Shown in pieces: positions 12,431 to 25,202 of a stretch of DNA of 64,000 bases. The translations under genes and the position numbers were made by a program. Within the stretch, counting starts at the first letter, position 1. Each line of letters begins with the position of its first letter. A model generated the notes under the pieces. That model was given only the letters and a program-made list of their open reading frames with translations, did no database searches and was not told the DNA's origin. The DNA is from Henckelia pumila (Eukaryota; Streptophyta; Magnoliopsida; Lamiales; Gesneriaceae): contig NC_133122.1 in the NCBI RefSeq assembly GCF_033568475.1, positions 157,411,361 through 157,475,360 of the forward strand, in the 5' to 3' direction.

Positions 12431-13153
12431 TGTAGTGACCCTGCATGGAATCACCTACTAACTGGCAATTAATAGCATGCATTAAACTTAATACAGCAAA
12501 ATACTTAACAGAGTAAAACGTGCAGAAACATAATCCATAAATTACATATCAGCTTAGTAAAATATATCCAGTCTTAATACTGTAGTGATACAACCATATC
12601 GAAAAACTTAAAAGTAAACATTATACAGCTATATCAAATTCTACTGTATAATTAACTCCTCAAGGCTCCTGCTCCCTAGTCCTGCCTTGAACTACCAGCT
12701 CCGTCCATCCTGCGACCTGCCCCGTGAAATAGGGTGTCCAAGATAACAACTAGGACGTGAGCGCTAACGCCCAGTACATAAACATAAGTAAACATATGTA
12801 TATAATGCATGCAACATGATGACTGGTAATGGTCATCTAAAAAGACATGCTCAGTACCGGCGCCACATGAGTGTTGCCACCGCACGGATCAACCTCTGGG
12901 TGCAACCACACTCGTCTAGTATACCAGATTAGTCAGACATACATATCCTCGCCGTCGCGGTACTCTTAGTGACAGACTATCGATTATAGAGCTGAGCGGC
13001 TCTATAATCAGGTATAACAAGGTATAGACTCAACGTGTATATGAACATGACATATGAATATGGAAAATGGTAAATCATATATCATGTCATATAATAATGC
13101 CAAATAAATGCAACATATAAACATGTATACTCGCTGGCAATCTCAGTCAATGT
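12431..13153 (-). repeat. Truncated 5' LTR of chromovirus A
   Basis: It is collinear with 6476 onward and ends abruptly after 'ctggcaatctcagtcaatgtg'. The missing ~540 bp includes the motif cluster seen at 7454-7615. The adjoining sequence belongs to an Athila-like element, so this is a deletion or rearrangement junction. Confidence 0.85.
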
Positions 13154-13514
13154 GACTCTCTTATTTGTTTGTCCTTACCTTTCTTTCATAAGCCAATACC
13201 TAGGCCCCTTTACAAGCTAATGAAGTCCTACTTGATTTGTGTTTGCAAGTAGTTAGATAGTGCAGAAGTGTGTGCAAGTGAGCTTATGCGTGTATTGGTG
13301 TGCAACTTGAGTTGTTGTGGGGTTTTTGCATTGAATGAATCTATGGAGTGTTCGGGACACTTGTTAATGACCATACACACACACACGTTCATGGCTATAT
13401 CTCTAGTTGAAATGTCTGGGTATTGAAATTGTTCCGTTGTTAGCATTTTAACGTCTTTCTTGATCATGCATTGAGTTAATTGCTGAGGCACATATTTGTA
13501 GATCATAGTTATTA
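13154..13514 (+). repeat. Copy 1 of a ~360-bp Athila spacer segment
   Basis: It is nearly identical to 14993-15350: 'cataagccaatacctaggcc', the CACACACACA run, 'gagttaattgctgaggcaca'. It lies upstream of the integrase remnant, whereas the normal copy lies downstream. Confidence 0.9.
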
Positions 13515-14025
13515 ACTGCATACAAGACACCGATCGGAATGTCACCATACAGATTAGTCTTCGAAAACCTTGTCATCTTCCAGTGGAGTTGGAGCACAGA
13601 GCTTATTGGGTTATCAAGACTTTTAATATGAATATGGATGAGACTGGGGAGTACATAAAGCTATAGTTGCAAGAACTAGAGGAAATACGCAATGATGCAT
13701 ATGACAGTTCAAAAATCTACAAGGAGAAGACGAAGGCCTTTCATGATAAGATGATTTCTACGAGGAAATTTGAAGTTGGTTAGAAAGTTCTTCTCTATCA
13801 TTCACGACTTCGGTTATTCCCGGGTAAGTTGCGTTCGAGATGGATTGGGCCTTTTGTTATTACTAATGTGTTTCCCATGCTACAGTTGAGATTCAGAGCT
13901 TGGAAACTTCAAAGATATTCAAAGTGAATGGACATAGGCTGAAACATTATTATGACGGAGTCCAAGCAGAAGAAGTAAAGGAGGTGCATGAACTGGAACT
14001 CGAGGATCCACATAGCATTGCATGA
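13515..14025 (+). pseudogene. Athila-like integrase C-terminal remnant
   Basis: Conceptual reading gives a typical non-chromodomain Ty3/gypsy (Athila/Tat type) integrase end: a TPIGMSPYRLVF block, then an ELEHRAYW-like block, [24 protein letters not shown] and HRLKHYY, ending about 14022. At least two in-frame stops (TAG near 13663 and 13782) and frameshifts break it. The sequence begins sharply at 13515 after the duplicated spacer, so everything upstream of this part of pol is missing. Confidence 0.8.
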
Positions 14026-15442
14026 ACTATAAAGAGGCGCTGCTTGGGAGGCAACCCGGGGGAGATTTCTACTTTTCTTTTCTTATTTTATTTGTTTTTC
14101 CTTAGTGCATTTTTACTTACATTGGGGACAATATAAGATTTTAAGTATGGGGGAGAGGACTTAGCCAGTCATTTAAAGGATTTAGCCGCCGATATTTGAA
14201 AAAAAAAAAAATTTAGAGCTCATAGTTAGTGATGAATGACTATTTAAATTCACTAGCCCATGATGATATATAATTGATGACATGCATGCTTTTGAAAATA
14301 AATTATTTGCTAATCTTGGAACACTTTGATCTCCAATGCAAATTAAACTTTGATATGGTTGTTGAATATTTTTTAGCACGCATGAGTCATGGGCTGTGAA
14401 ATGTATATGACAAAGTGAAGGTTGTGTGAGCCTTGTGATAGTTTTAGGAAGTAGTTGGTGCATGCTAGAACTTAACACATATTCTTTGAGGCGTATATCT
14501 GGACTGTGAGCAAATATGAAAATTATATAGGCAATTTTTTATTCGTTTGAGTCTTTCGAGCCTACCATGTAAATAAAAATTATCCATAGTACCCCCTTTG
14601 TGCTTAATTGAAAAGAATGGTGTATGTTTGGCATATTTTTAGACCCCATTCGACATTATTTGGCTAGCCTATCAACTACCCTCATGAGCTTAAATATGAT
14701 ATTTTAATTCATACCTTTGAAAGGAATATCATGTGTTTGTTATATGCATTGTGTTTATCATGGTTTATCTGTTCTTGAGTTCTTTATCAAGAATATCAGT
14801 GCATGAAAGAAAAAAAAGAGAGAGAGAGAGATATATATATATGCCTTGAAAAGAAATATATGTTTGTGTCTCCCAATGGAGCAGAGAAAAAAAGAAGAAA
14901 TCAAGGTATGAGAAAGAACGAAAAGAAAAGAAAGAAGGAAAAAGAAAAATCATGCAAAGAAAAGAGAAGCTTTTATTGTGCATATTTTCATACTCTCTTA
15001 TTTGTTTGTCCTTACCTTTCTTTCATAAGCCAATACCTAGGCCTCGTTACAAGCTAATGAAGTCCTACTTGATTTGTGTTTGAAAGTAGTTAGATAGTGG
15101 AGAAGTGTGTGCAAGTGAGCTTATGCGTGTATTGGTGTGAAACTTGAGCTGTTGTGGGGTTTTGCATTGAATGGATCTATGGAGTGTGCGGGACACTTGT
15201 TAATGACCATACACACACACACGTTCGTGGCTATATCTCTAGTTGAAATGTCTGGGTATTGAACTTGTTCCATTGTTAGCATTTTAACGTCTTTCTTGAT
15301 CATGCATTGAGTTAATTGCTGAGGCACATATGTGTAGATCATAGTTATTTATTTGTTACGGATTATGAGCTCAAAATTCACTTTTCTATATTTTTAGTTT
15401 TGTGTTGCTCGAGGACGAGCAAGATTTAAGTATGGGGGAGTT
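14026..15442 (+). other. Athila-like 3' spacer and polypurine tract
   Basis: Non-coding spacer between the pol end and the 3' LTR, beginning with 'gcgctgcttgggaggcaaccc', which is common after pol in Athila/Tat elements. It contains the second copy (14993-15350) of the duplicated segment. Two AAGTATGGGGGAG tracts occur (about 14146 and 15427). The second is followed at once by the LTR start, so it is the likely plus-strand primer. Confidence 0.75.
14993..15350 (+). repeat. Copy 2 of the ~360-bp Athila spacer segment
   Basis: See 13154-13514. This copy is in the normal place, between pol and the polypurine tract. Confidence 0.9.
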
Positions 15443-16286
15443 TGATGTGTCCATATTTTCCTATGTTTAATTGGACTAAATTGTGATGATTAGGTGCATT
15501 CTGAGCGATTAAATTGGTTTTATAGTCACTAATCATTGGTTGTGATTTGATATAGGAAAAAAGACGAGAATGGAGCAAAAGATGGAAGAAATGAGTAGAA
15601 AAAATGAAAATCAAAAGTATGGGCGCTCGAACACGAAAAAATCCCGCTCGAGCACCGAAGATGAAGAAAACTTGGTGCTGGACAGAAGGTTTCGCGCTCG
15701 AGCGCGATTTTCATCCGTTCGAGCGCGCAAGGAAAGAAGAGAAAATGAAGTGCAGACAGGGCACACCCGCGCTGCGCCTGGGAAAAATTTTATACTTTGG
15801 GCATAGAGTTTCGCACTAGAGCGCAATTTTTATCGGCTAGAGCGCGACGCAAATTAGGAAAATTATATTTTAAAGAGAAAACTTGGTTGGGAAGGACTCT
15901 AGACCTTAAATATCATCTAGAACTCAAAATTTACGATCTTTTGGATGAGAGAACACAGAGAAGAATTCTTTGGAGGCTAGGTTTTCTTTCTTCTTCTTAG
16001 ATTTAATTTCTTTCTTCAATTTTTCTCGAAATTTCAAGAATTTGAGTGGATAAGTTTTAATTCTTGGTTGAGGAAGACGATACCTTGAAGTTTTATTTTC
16101 TCGTGAGATTTTGATACACGTTCATCGTTTGAATTTTTATTTGAGTATCAAGAGTAGTTCAGAATTATTTGTTATGCCTGCGTGTTGGATTATTAGCTTG
16201 ATCACCTAATAATTTTTTCATACAATCTAAGACTAAATTAGATATCAAATCCGTAATTGTTTGATTTATTTAATTTGTAAAGCAAC
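15443..16286 (+). repeat. Athila-like 3' LTR, first half
   Basis: It starts TGATGTGTCC right after the purine tract. The LTR is cut at the GCAAC target by the insert 16287-28393 and resumes at 28394, ending GCGCTACCA at 28955. The two parts together are about 1.4 kb, matching the related 1363-bp LTR at 16287-17649. Confidence 0.85.
15623..15846. repeat. Cluster of GCGCTCGA / CGAGCGC motifs in LTR
   Basis: Six related motifs occur: 15623, 15645, a perfect 14-bp palindrome CGCGCTCGAGCGCG at 15693-15706, 15716, 15812 and 15834. The last two pairs share the arrangement motif, ATTTT-type spacer, motif. The cluster lies 180-404 nt from the LTR start. Confidence 0.9.
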
Positions 16287-17649
16287 TGGTAGAGCTTAGT
16301 CGCGTCACGCCCAAATTACCCAACTCAATCAAATAACCACGAAAATGTAGTAGTGTGAGTAGGGATCGTTCCCACGAGGAAAAGTAAATTTAATGTGTTC
16401 TAAACAAACTAAAAGGGGGGTTGAGTTTTAGAATTAACAACTAAAAAAATTTAAACAATTAAAGAGAAATATTATCACTAGCATGCAAGAATGAAAATTT
16501 AACTGGAGAAATCAATAATAGACAAGCCTTGGTATCGGTCGACTACACCCTTGATATTTATTCATTCAATCATTATATCCCTAAAAATAATTAATCCTAT
16601 CAAATATTCATCATTGAAAATCAAATTCATGTTTCACCTTAATTTTAGTTAATTAGAAACCAGCATTCTAAATTAACCCTTACCAATAAATTAATATGAT
16701 TCCAGCGATCTAGATTTAATCTAAAGTAGCATTCAAATGAGTAAAACTGACGAATCTAGACAACACAAACACCTGCGGTTGTATTTAGCCTAGTCAATAG
16801 TTAACCCTACGATTTAATAAATTCAACAGTAGAAAATATCAAACGTAGTTGCTTCGCAAATTAGTTGATTCAAACAATTACGGATTTGAATTCTAATTTA
16901 GCTATAGTTTGTATAACAAAATCCTAAGATGGTCAGTCCTAAAATCTTGCACACAAGCATAAAATAAAACAGATCAACTATTGATACTTAATAAAGATTA
17001 AACACTGAAAATCAAATCTCATGAATAAATTATGTCAAGGTTTCATCTCCCTCAACCAAGAATAAAAGTTTAGTTACAACGATTCAAAAACTCAAGAAAA
17101 ATTCCAAAGAAAAGAAGAAAACTTGAGAGAGAGATGGAAAATAAAACCTAGCCTCCAAGAAAATCTCCAAAAGTCTGATAATCCCTCATATAAAACGGAA
17201 TTAAAAGTCTAATAAAGACTAGAGTCCAAAATAACAAAGTTTCCAAAATTACAAAATATTTCCCGAACAGACTAGCGCGCTCGATCGCATGATTACGTCC
17301 GATCGAGCGCATGAAAATTTCGATCCCACTGTTTTCAATTTCCTCGGCCGCGCTCGATCGCGTGAGTTCGTGGGATCGAGCGCATGAAAAGTGGCTTGCC
17401 TGCTGCCTTGAATCTTCAGAAGTCGCGCTCGATCCTATGAGTACGTGGGATCGAGCGCATGAAACTTTGCCAAAATTCTGATTTTCTTCTTCAAATTTGA
17501 TACCTCCTACACATTAAACCTGGGAGTATGTTATGAAGTTAAATGCATGCATAAAACAAAACTAAGATAAAACATGAACTAAAACAAATAAATGCATGCA
17601 AACTACTAACAAAATAACATTAAAAAATGCAAACAAAACACGACTATCA
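16287..17649 (-). repeat. 3' LTR of the nested Athila-like derivative
   Basis: Plus-strand ends are TGGTAGAGCTTAG and CACGACTATCA. The minus-strand start TGATAGTCGTG directly follows the purine-rich AAGTGTGAGGGTATT. Its downstream half is a diverged relative of 28394-28955. Confidence 0.85.
17277..17458. repeat. Three tandem GCGCTCGATC hairpin units in LTR
   Basis: Stem arms: 17277-17287 with 17300-17310 (11 bp, perfect), 17350-17359 with 17374-17383 (10 bp) and 17425-17434 with 17449-17458 (10 bp). Loops are 12-14 nt with a similar catga/acgt core, and each unit is followed by 'catgaaa'. The same three units, slightly mutated, recur at 28022-28203. The array lies about 190-370 nt from the LTR start. 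Confidence 0.9.
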
Positions 17650-19055
17650 AATACCCTCACACTTAATCCTTTCTCGCCCTCGAGCAAGTCATGCAAAACA
17701 GAATGAAATAGGACAAACAAGAATCAAGAAATACTACGGAGCACCGGCCTCAGCAATTTTCAAAATTTTCACATCCAACCATATCCAACTCACGAACGTT
17801 CTTTTGAAAATTTTAAAACACGGACTAATTTCACCGCACAAACTTATAAACTCCGCAACTCAAATTCAAAACACTCTCTTCCAAATTCAATTCACACATT
17901 CATAGATCATGAGGACTTCTCAAGGTTTCACAGGATCAAAATGAATAGATAATCAAATTAACACACTCACAATTGGTCAAATACAAAGAATTCTAGTTTG
18001 TGCGTGTTTCGATCAAAGATTCATACTCATCAACAGTGTCAATCGACAGTCAATAGGCAAAATTCTCGCAACCCCTCTCCACTAGTATATTGGGCGACTG
18101 TGACTCGGTCAATAGGTCTTAATCAGCTTGTAATGTTAGGCTTGGCTTATGGCTACAAATGAAGGAAAATTATTCAAAGAGGGAGTAAATTATGCCCTTT
18201 TTTAAAGTCCACTGCTTTTTATTCGGATTTCAACCTCTTTGCACTTCATTGATATTCAAATTTTTTATTTCTTTTCACCAACTAATTTTTTTCTTTTTCT
18301 AATCACCACTTTCTTTTTCATTTTTTTCTATCCCCTTTCACTACAATCTTTTGTTTTCAAATTTCATTTACCATACCATTCCATATTCTCAAAACAAAGT
18401 AGGAGCATAAAAGTGATTTTGACATTCAACTTACTCCCTTAAAGGTAGGAAATAGTATTTAAGCTATAGGTAGTAGTTGCAGGACCTTGAAACAATGCCG
18501 AATGGGGGTTTACCACACGTTTACACGTGTGCCATTCGTTTTTTCAATTAAGCTCAAACAAGGTACTAGGGGTAAATAATTCAGTGGGTGGCTTGAAAAG
18601 CTCAAACGATATGCAGAAAAATTGCCTACATCATTCCTAAGTCACAGTTTACCCGTATTGCGCCTCGAGGGGTGTCCAAACTTTTTCTAGACATATCTCA
18701 ATTCACCGTCAACTCATACAAATTTCAATCAGTGCAGAAAAGAGAAATCATCAACAGTAAACGATGATTTTGCACCAAATTCAGAAGTATGCACCTCATG
18801 TGCTCATATATACGTGAAAGCTCAACAGGGCATCTAAGGATAATTCAAGAATAAATTCGGCCCAAATAATCCAACAATGCCTCAATCCTATCCATGTTTG
18901 TATGTTTCAAATTTTGGATTCAAGCATGATTCATCGAGTGTATAAGAGTTCAACCGTCTATTTGGTTCCATCAGTTCAAAAAAAAAAAATTTAGAAGGGC
19001 ATGTGATTCAGTTATTGAACAACAAAAAGAATTCTTTATCATTGGCCAGGCTACC
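17650..19055 (-). other. Polypurine tract and 3' spacer of the nested Athila-like element
   Basis: Non-coding. The minus-strand tract at 17650-17666 precedes the LTR. The stretch around 18450-18660 is a diverged counterpart of the spacer near 14500-14640: on opposite strands both have 'gtaggcaattttt', 'cgtttgag' and 'gcttaattgaaaa'. I see no gene. Confidence 0.7.
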
Positions 19056-19060
19056 ATATC

Positions 19061-20965
19061 TGTAAGACCTCGGTTCTATACATCTAATATCGGATTAAAA
19101 AACAAATAAGCATACAAGATCCAAGATTAAAAGCAAAAAAAATTTTTATTTTTTTTTAAAGGGGGGGTGCGCTCGGTCTGCTATAAAGTGCAGACTGAGC
19201 GCCCCCTGCTGCAGAACAAGCAGACAGCAGAAAAACAAGGAGGCTCGACTCCAACTCTTCCAAAACAAAATCATGCATTAAAACGCAACTCAAAAATGTT
19301 AAAACACATGCATAATCCAATACAAGGTAGTTCTAAAGTTATACAATCTTCAACTAGTAGAACATGCTTCAATCTAACTTATTCAAAACAATACCACAAC
19401 TAGAGTTCGAATACAATCTAGGTTCGATTACAAATTCGACTCCCAAAACACCAAGTCTCACTTCTAATCAACTCGACCCTTAGCCATGCTGCCTCTGGCT
19501 CGGTCCTGCCCCAACTGTTGCCAAGCACACAAACAAAGACAAGACAACAGCCGGATAATCTGATGAGAATAATATTCCCAGTAAAAGAGACTAGCATACA
19601 ATATCACATAATATATCAAAACAAGATATATAATCAAATTCCACATATTCTTCAAGTAATTCATTTTACTGCGGAATAAAATGATATGCATGACTTTAAA
19701 ACTTCTGGATTATCAAACTCAGATAATCAAAAGGAGTTCTTCTTTCTTTCTTTCTTCGGTTTGGGATCTCGAGGTTAAAATATCCAACAATCACACCGAA
19801 CTCCCCTTTCAAGGTGGACGAGGTATATTTTAGTCCTCTAAACTCCAGAGCATTATAGTGAGTTAATCGACGCTCGTAGTAAATCGCCTGCCAAGGCCAC
19901 TCAACTATAATCTCCAGATCGACTAATTCAAAATGAATAATCAATCGGCTCAATATGAATGCATATGAAATCTCATGCATTCAAATATCAATTCAATCAA
20001 GTTTAAATAAGCATATAAACATGCAAGTATGTGATTTCTTCTAGGACACTCGAATCAATCCGAATTCGAGTTAATCGTCCTATTCCATTCCAAAGTCGTC
20101 TTATAATTTTCTCAAACGTCGATGCTCCAAACCTGGAACAACAAAGATTCCTCAATCAAGATTCAATCAAACTTCTTAGTCGATAAAAAGAAAATCGATA
20201 CTATACCGGCTAAAATCTTCAAACTACAAAAAGCTGCAATCTCGCAACTCCACTGGCTTCAATCAATCTATCAAAAGAAACCATCAAGATCAATATCGGC
20301 ATTCAATCTCTTAATCAAAACAACGAAACGATATCCAAACTTCAAACTGACGACATAACGGCTATATTCTGATAAACCGGAAACGCAGACAGCATAATAT
20401 CAATCCAAACAACTCATATCAATCATCATTCAAACATTCAAACTCAAATCCAACACATCTCCAAATCTAGATTTTCGAAAATGGCTTTCAAAAATCATAA
20501 CAATTCCAAACGTCGCTCTATTTCAAAACCGACAGATAATAAACGATCAAAACTCTGCCAAGAACAACATACTCGAAACTCAATCGATTCTAAAAACATC
20601 CGAAAAATAGAATGCATCTGATCGTAGAAAAACTTACTATAGAACGAAGCTCTCGCAGCCGTGATCGCTAATCTGCCTTCAGAAATAAATTCCAACGGAC
20701 GGATCGAGCAGAAAGTGAAATCAGAAAGCTTGAAGTTCACGTTTCTCTCATCAATGGAGGAAGAAGGCAAGATGGGGGAGGAGAGAATGGAGGAGACCAA
20801 GTCAAATCCCTTATAAATATCTAACAAAACCCATTTTTGCACTTTAGTCCCTAAAAAATCCAAAATTTGCAAAAAGGACCCTGATCAAAATCAAGTCGGC
20901 TCTTGAACTCTGGAATCTCCGATTATTTCAAATAAAGTCACTTAATATAAAAACGGGGCGTTACA
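19061..20965 (-). repeat. 3' LTR of element B
   Basis: Plus-strand start TGTAAGACCTCGG, end GGGGCGTTACA. One hairpin GCGCTCGGTCTGC...GCAGACTGAGCGC occurs at 19169-19202. Confidence 0.9.
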
Positions 20966-20985
20966 ATTCTCCCCCTCTAAGAATA
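20947..20985 (-). other. Polypurine tract of element B at the 3' LTR border
   Basis: On the minus strand CTTAGAGGGGGAGAAT immediately precedes the LTR start TGTAACGCCCC. Confidence 0.8.
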
Positions 20986-23900
20986 TATTTCGTCCTCGAA
21001 ATCGAATACTGTTCAATCTTGAAAGCTAAGGGATAAACCCAAAACTGCAAGAGAATTCATCTCTCAGACAATAAGTTCAGAAAACTTAGTCTCAAAACGG
21101 ACTCTGTCTCCCAAATCTCTTCTTCAAGGCCGTAACAGCTCCACTGCACTAACACAAACTAAATCGGTTTGTCTTATAACTACTTCTAATTCAGGTCAAA
21201 ACTCTGAATTAGTCGTCTCAAGCAATTTGTCATCTCCACAAATCCGGTCTCATCAGCTAAAGAGCAAAAGAAATTATGATCTGGTAATCCAACAACAAGG
21301 ATCTGGTGATAATCCGCATCAAAAGACGGAAAACACTTTGTGAAAACCAAAAAAAGACGAAATAAAACAAGTTTGTAGACAAGATCGCTCATCATCTCCG
21401 GACTCTAATGATATTCACTCAATCTCAGGGACGATTTCTCTCTCTCTTCTCATATCTGACTTTCCTCTGAAAGTTGAAATCTTCCGAAACACCGGTCTCA
21501 CTGATCAAGATACGAAAGTTTGCGTCTAAACATCCGCATACTTTGACTCTCTGATTCAAGTTGTCTTCCTTCTCGACAGACAATTCTTCATCTATCCTAA
21601 TAACATCTAATCAAATCTGGTGACTCAGAGAAAACATCTTCTCAATTCAATGAGATTTTCAATCCTGCTCGAACATCTCATCGAAATATGCCATTAGAGA
21701 TTCTCATTTCTGTCTATGCAACTTATCGAAAGAAGACCATCGAGATAGTCATCTGACAGCAGTTAAACAAGGTCTTCATAGGAGTTAGCGACAATCGTCG
21801 GCTAGTGCAAGCATCAATCACCATACTCCCAATCTTCTCTTCCCTGGCTCAGGGAGTTTCATAACTTCCTCTAATTCAAACCATGGACCTTCAGGATCGG
21901 TACCATGATTTACCACATCTGGTAATACTGAGCTTAAGATATGGCATGTACTGCTCATACAAGAACTTTTCTAAATAGTTCGGCAAAGCCTCTAAATCCA
22001 TATCATCTGTTCTGGTTGTCCGTCTTTCTGAGGATAATCACTGTACTCAGATGTACTCGAATAACAAAAGTCTCTTCGAAGAATATACCACAAGAAGGGT
22101 ATAACAAAAAATCTCTGTCTGAAATGATCAAATTTGACATTCAACAATCTGACAAAAGTTCTGACCGAAAAATCTAACATCTGATCATGTCTGAGAATCA
22201 TTCTGTAGGGAATACAATAGTAGATTCATCAATCGTTCAATCAAACTCGGATGGCAATTCAAACTCAAACTGACCATAGTAGTCTCGTGACGAATCCTTC
22301 AACCATGATCTCCATCCTATTCTGAACCAGAATAAGCTGAACGACGGACCGTCGGGTCGTTATCTTTCTGCTATCAACTACAGACAGTTCAGAACATCGA
22401 AAAAACATAACTCGAACATCGTTCTTCATCTGTTTCTAACCCATCTGACTCTTCAATCATCGTATACCTCTAGATCATCTGAAAGAATACTGAATAGACT
22501 ACAAGGTGTCAATCTCAAGATTCATTTTCTCGATCAGAAAAATCTGGCACAGCAAAACGGTTGCTCACCAATCAAGGCATTATTTCTAACCTTGAAATTC
22601 ATATTGGTATTCCATTCTAATTCTTCCTCCTTGAATTCTGAAAAGAATCAAATTAGATTCTGTACATTCTTGATTTCTCAACATTCTGAATTGGCTTGAA
22701 AGCAAGATTTTGATAGGCCTCCTATCTTCTTCGAATTCTAATCAGAAGTGCCGCAACCTTCAATCAAGGAGAAAACCGATAGTAGATAAAATAAAAACAC
22801 ATCTTTCGACTCAGAGCAACAACTGCTGCATTCGATATCTCCGGAAAGAAAGGATTTTCAATCAGAAATTCCTCGGTGTCTCTATTCATCTTCTCTTGCT
22901 CATACCCAATCTGTACGGCGAAACCAGTACTACACCTTCCAAAATTAGTAAGATTACGGAAATCTCCTCATAAGAAAATAGATAACAGATCTTTTAAATC
23001 AATAAGATCGCTGCGAGCTCAAAGTTTAGATTCAATCGTTGAGTCTTGAGCGTCTTCATCAGTCTCGAAGCTCAAGTTAATAATGATCCTTATGATCAAT
23101 AACATACCACAATCTCAATAAAAAGAAGTTCCAGGCAATGAAGATCATCAGTACATAAAGAATAAAGAATGCTGAATGTTGATCAATCTATTCTTTGAAT
23201 CGATAAGAACCGGTCTCAAGATGAAGTCTAGACAGAAGAACATAATCTGCTGAGAAATCGGCTTCACGGATGATAAGAATTTCTCAAAGATTCAGGGACA
23301 AAACTCATACATCTTCAAAACTCATATAAGGACGTCGATCCCAATCAATTCATATCGGTTCCGGTCTTGAGGTGATCAACAAAAAAACTCCACCTCTAGA
23401 TAATATGATTGAGAAGAACAACTCAATCCAATCACAATTCCAACGTCGATAGAATAGTACATCACTGCTCGGCATGAAAATCTGCAAACAACTCTCCAAG
23501 ATATGAAAGAGCAGTACGACTCTAAAATGGATAAGAAATTCATCGATACAATAAACAAGAATTCGTCTAAATATCTCTGGAAGATTCGGCTTCCAAAATT
23601 CCTAGATGTTGTAGGAGCGTCTGTCAATTCAAATGGCATTACAATTTCAAAGCTGTCGTACCTCTACAAGAGTGTGGTCTAAGGAACACTTCTTATCAAT
23701 TCTCAGTTGCGATGTCCTGATATCCAGTCAAAGCTCTCTAGATCTGAAACTCAGAGGTAATCTGAGAATCTCATCCGAATCAACTTTGATCCACTCTATA
23801 GCCACTGGTAATCAACCATTTCGGGTTACAATTAGGACATCGACTGCAGCATTGAGAATTCCTCCGCACAATTCTGTAATAAACGGTTCCTCTACAGAAT

Positions 23901-25202
23901 AATATCAAAGAATCCTTACATCAAAAATTCTTACCAGAGGATTTCCACTAGTCTAACGATTCAGATCTGAATTTGACAAATTTCTGAAAATGATCCTCGG
24001 TTGTCCTGTACTAGGTTAAAGCAGCTCAACGGAAAAAAAATCAAAATCCGATAACTTAAGTACCATATTGCCCAATTCAATCTTATTCCCATAAATTCAA
24101 GAGTTGTAATAACGGTAACTCAAAAGCTCAACAATTAGGGAAAGCATCAACTAGATTCCTCAAAAGAGAATAAGGGGACTCACCCAAATCTATCAGTCAT
24201 AAAAGCAGAAAACCAAAATTCGAACGATTACCTATACTATCATCCCCAGGTGCAGTCCGAATCTGCTGATCCTCAAAAAGAGCAAAAACTAAAGTTTGTT
24301 GCATCAGAGGTTGATTCATATTCTAATTAAACAAACTCCAATAGATAGTCGTATCTTGATTCTCTAATTATTTCTTCTTCGAGAACCACCAACTTCTCGC
24401 AAAGCCTTGAAGTTGAATACAACTAATCGAGTTTTACGGTCATACCTGTAGTTTAGAGAGTCAATTTTTTGATCGATTTCTAATAACCAGCTTTCACATC
24501 ACGTGGTATTATCAGTACTATTCCAAGTCGGCGGTTAAAACGACTGAGATCTCATCAATAATGCTTTCATCGATGACAGATAGATATCAATCTGATCAGT
24601 CGCAGTATCATTCTATCCAGTCCGGATTCTATGCAGTTCGATTCCTGTTCAATATACATCAAGAACATATATCTTATGCTCAAGGGATTTAGGACACAAT
24701 TACCTCAATCTTCAAACATTCGGTGTCCAAAAACCTCTGTTCTGCTTACTCAAGTCATACGACTGAATTTGAATTTAAACATGAATAAATACAGTTCGTA
24801 GTACTATTATGATCAATCAAGGAGGTTTATGCTGGTCGTTGCTCGATCCAAACTCTTCGAGGATACATATCTGATATCCAACGAATTAAGACACAAAATC
24901 TCGAAATCTTAATCCCAAGTATACGGAATCCATCAATCCTTGATCGACAACTCAATCGACCTCAAGAGTATTCGAGAACAAGAAGAAAAATTACAGTTCA
25001 TATCTCAATAATTCATGCTTTATAATTTAAATCACATAATCATGTAATTCAAATAATTCTCAATTAATAAAGCATGCTCACATGGTATTTAATAAATCAA
25101 TTAAATACTCAAACACATGCGAGAATTCAACTCATGCGGACTCGATCTACCTCGTTCGCTTCTAAATTAAGTCCAAGATCTTATCGCTCTGATACCACTT
25201 AA
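20966..25202 (-). pseudogene. Eroded internal region of element B
   Basis: No long reading frame survives. The only recognisable protein trace is at 23376-23639, where MPFELTDAP and FQRYLDEF echo the MPFGLTNAP and FQ-YLD-F blocks of gypsy RT. The region is AT-rich with many short TCTGA/AATCT words. Its decay is far greater than the LTR divergence suggests. Confidence 0.6.
25186..25197 (-). other. tRNA-iMet primer binding site of element B
   Basis: The minus strand reads TGGTATCAGAGC five bases after the 5' LTR end, the standard plant initiator methionine tRNA primer site. Confidence 0.92.

Larger units (their letters stand above)
6476..13153 (-). mobile_element. Chromovirus A, decayed, with a truncated 5' LTR
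   Basis: A minus-strand Ty3/gypsy element with 3' LTR 6476-7741, polypurine tract 7742-7758, pol 7862-10760, protease and gag up to 12402, and 5' LTR 12431-13153. The 5' LTR stops about 540 bp short of its expected end, where Athila-like sequence takes over. The element lies directly against the integrase of the element at 3055-6475, so it inserted into that gene. The two LTRs differ mostly by transitions and are about 96% alike where I compared them. I see no clear tRNA primer site after the 5' LTR. Confidence 0.85.
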
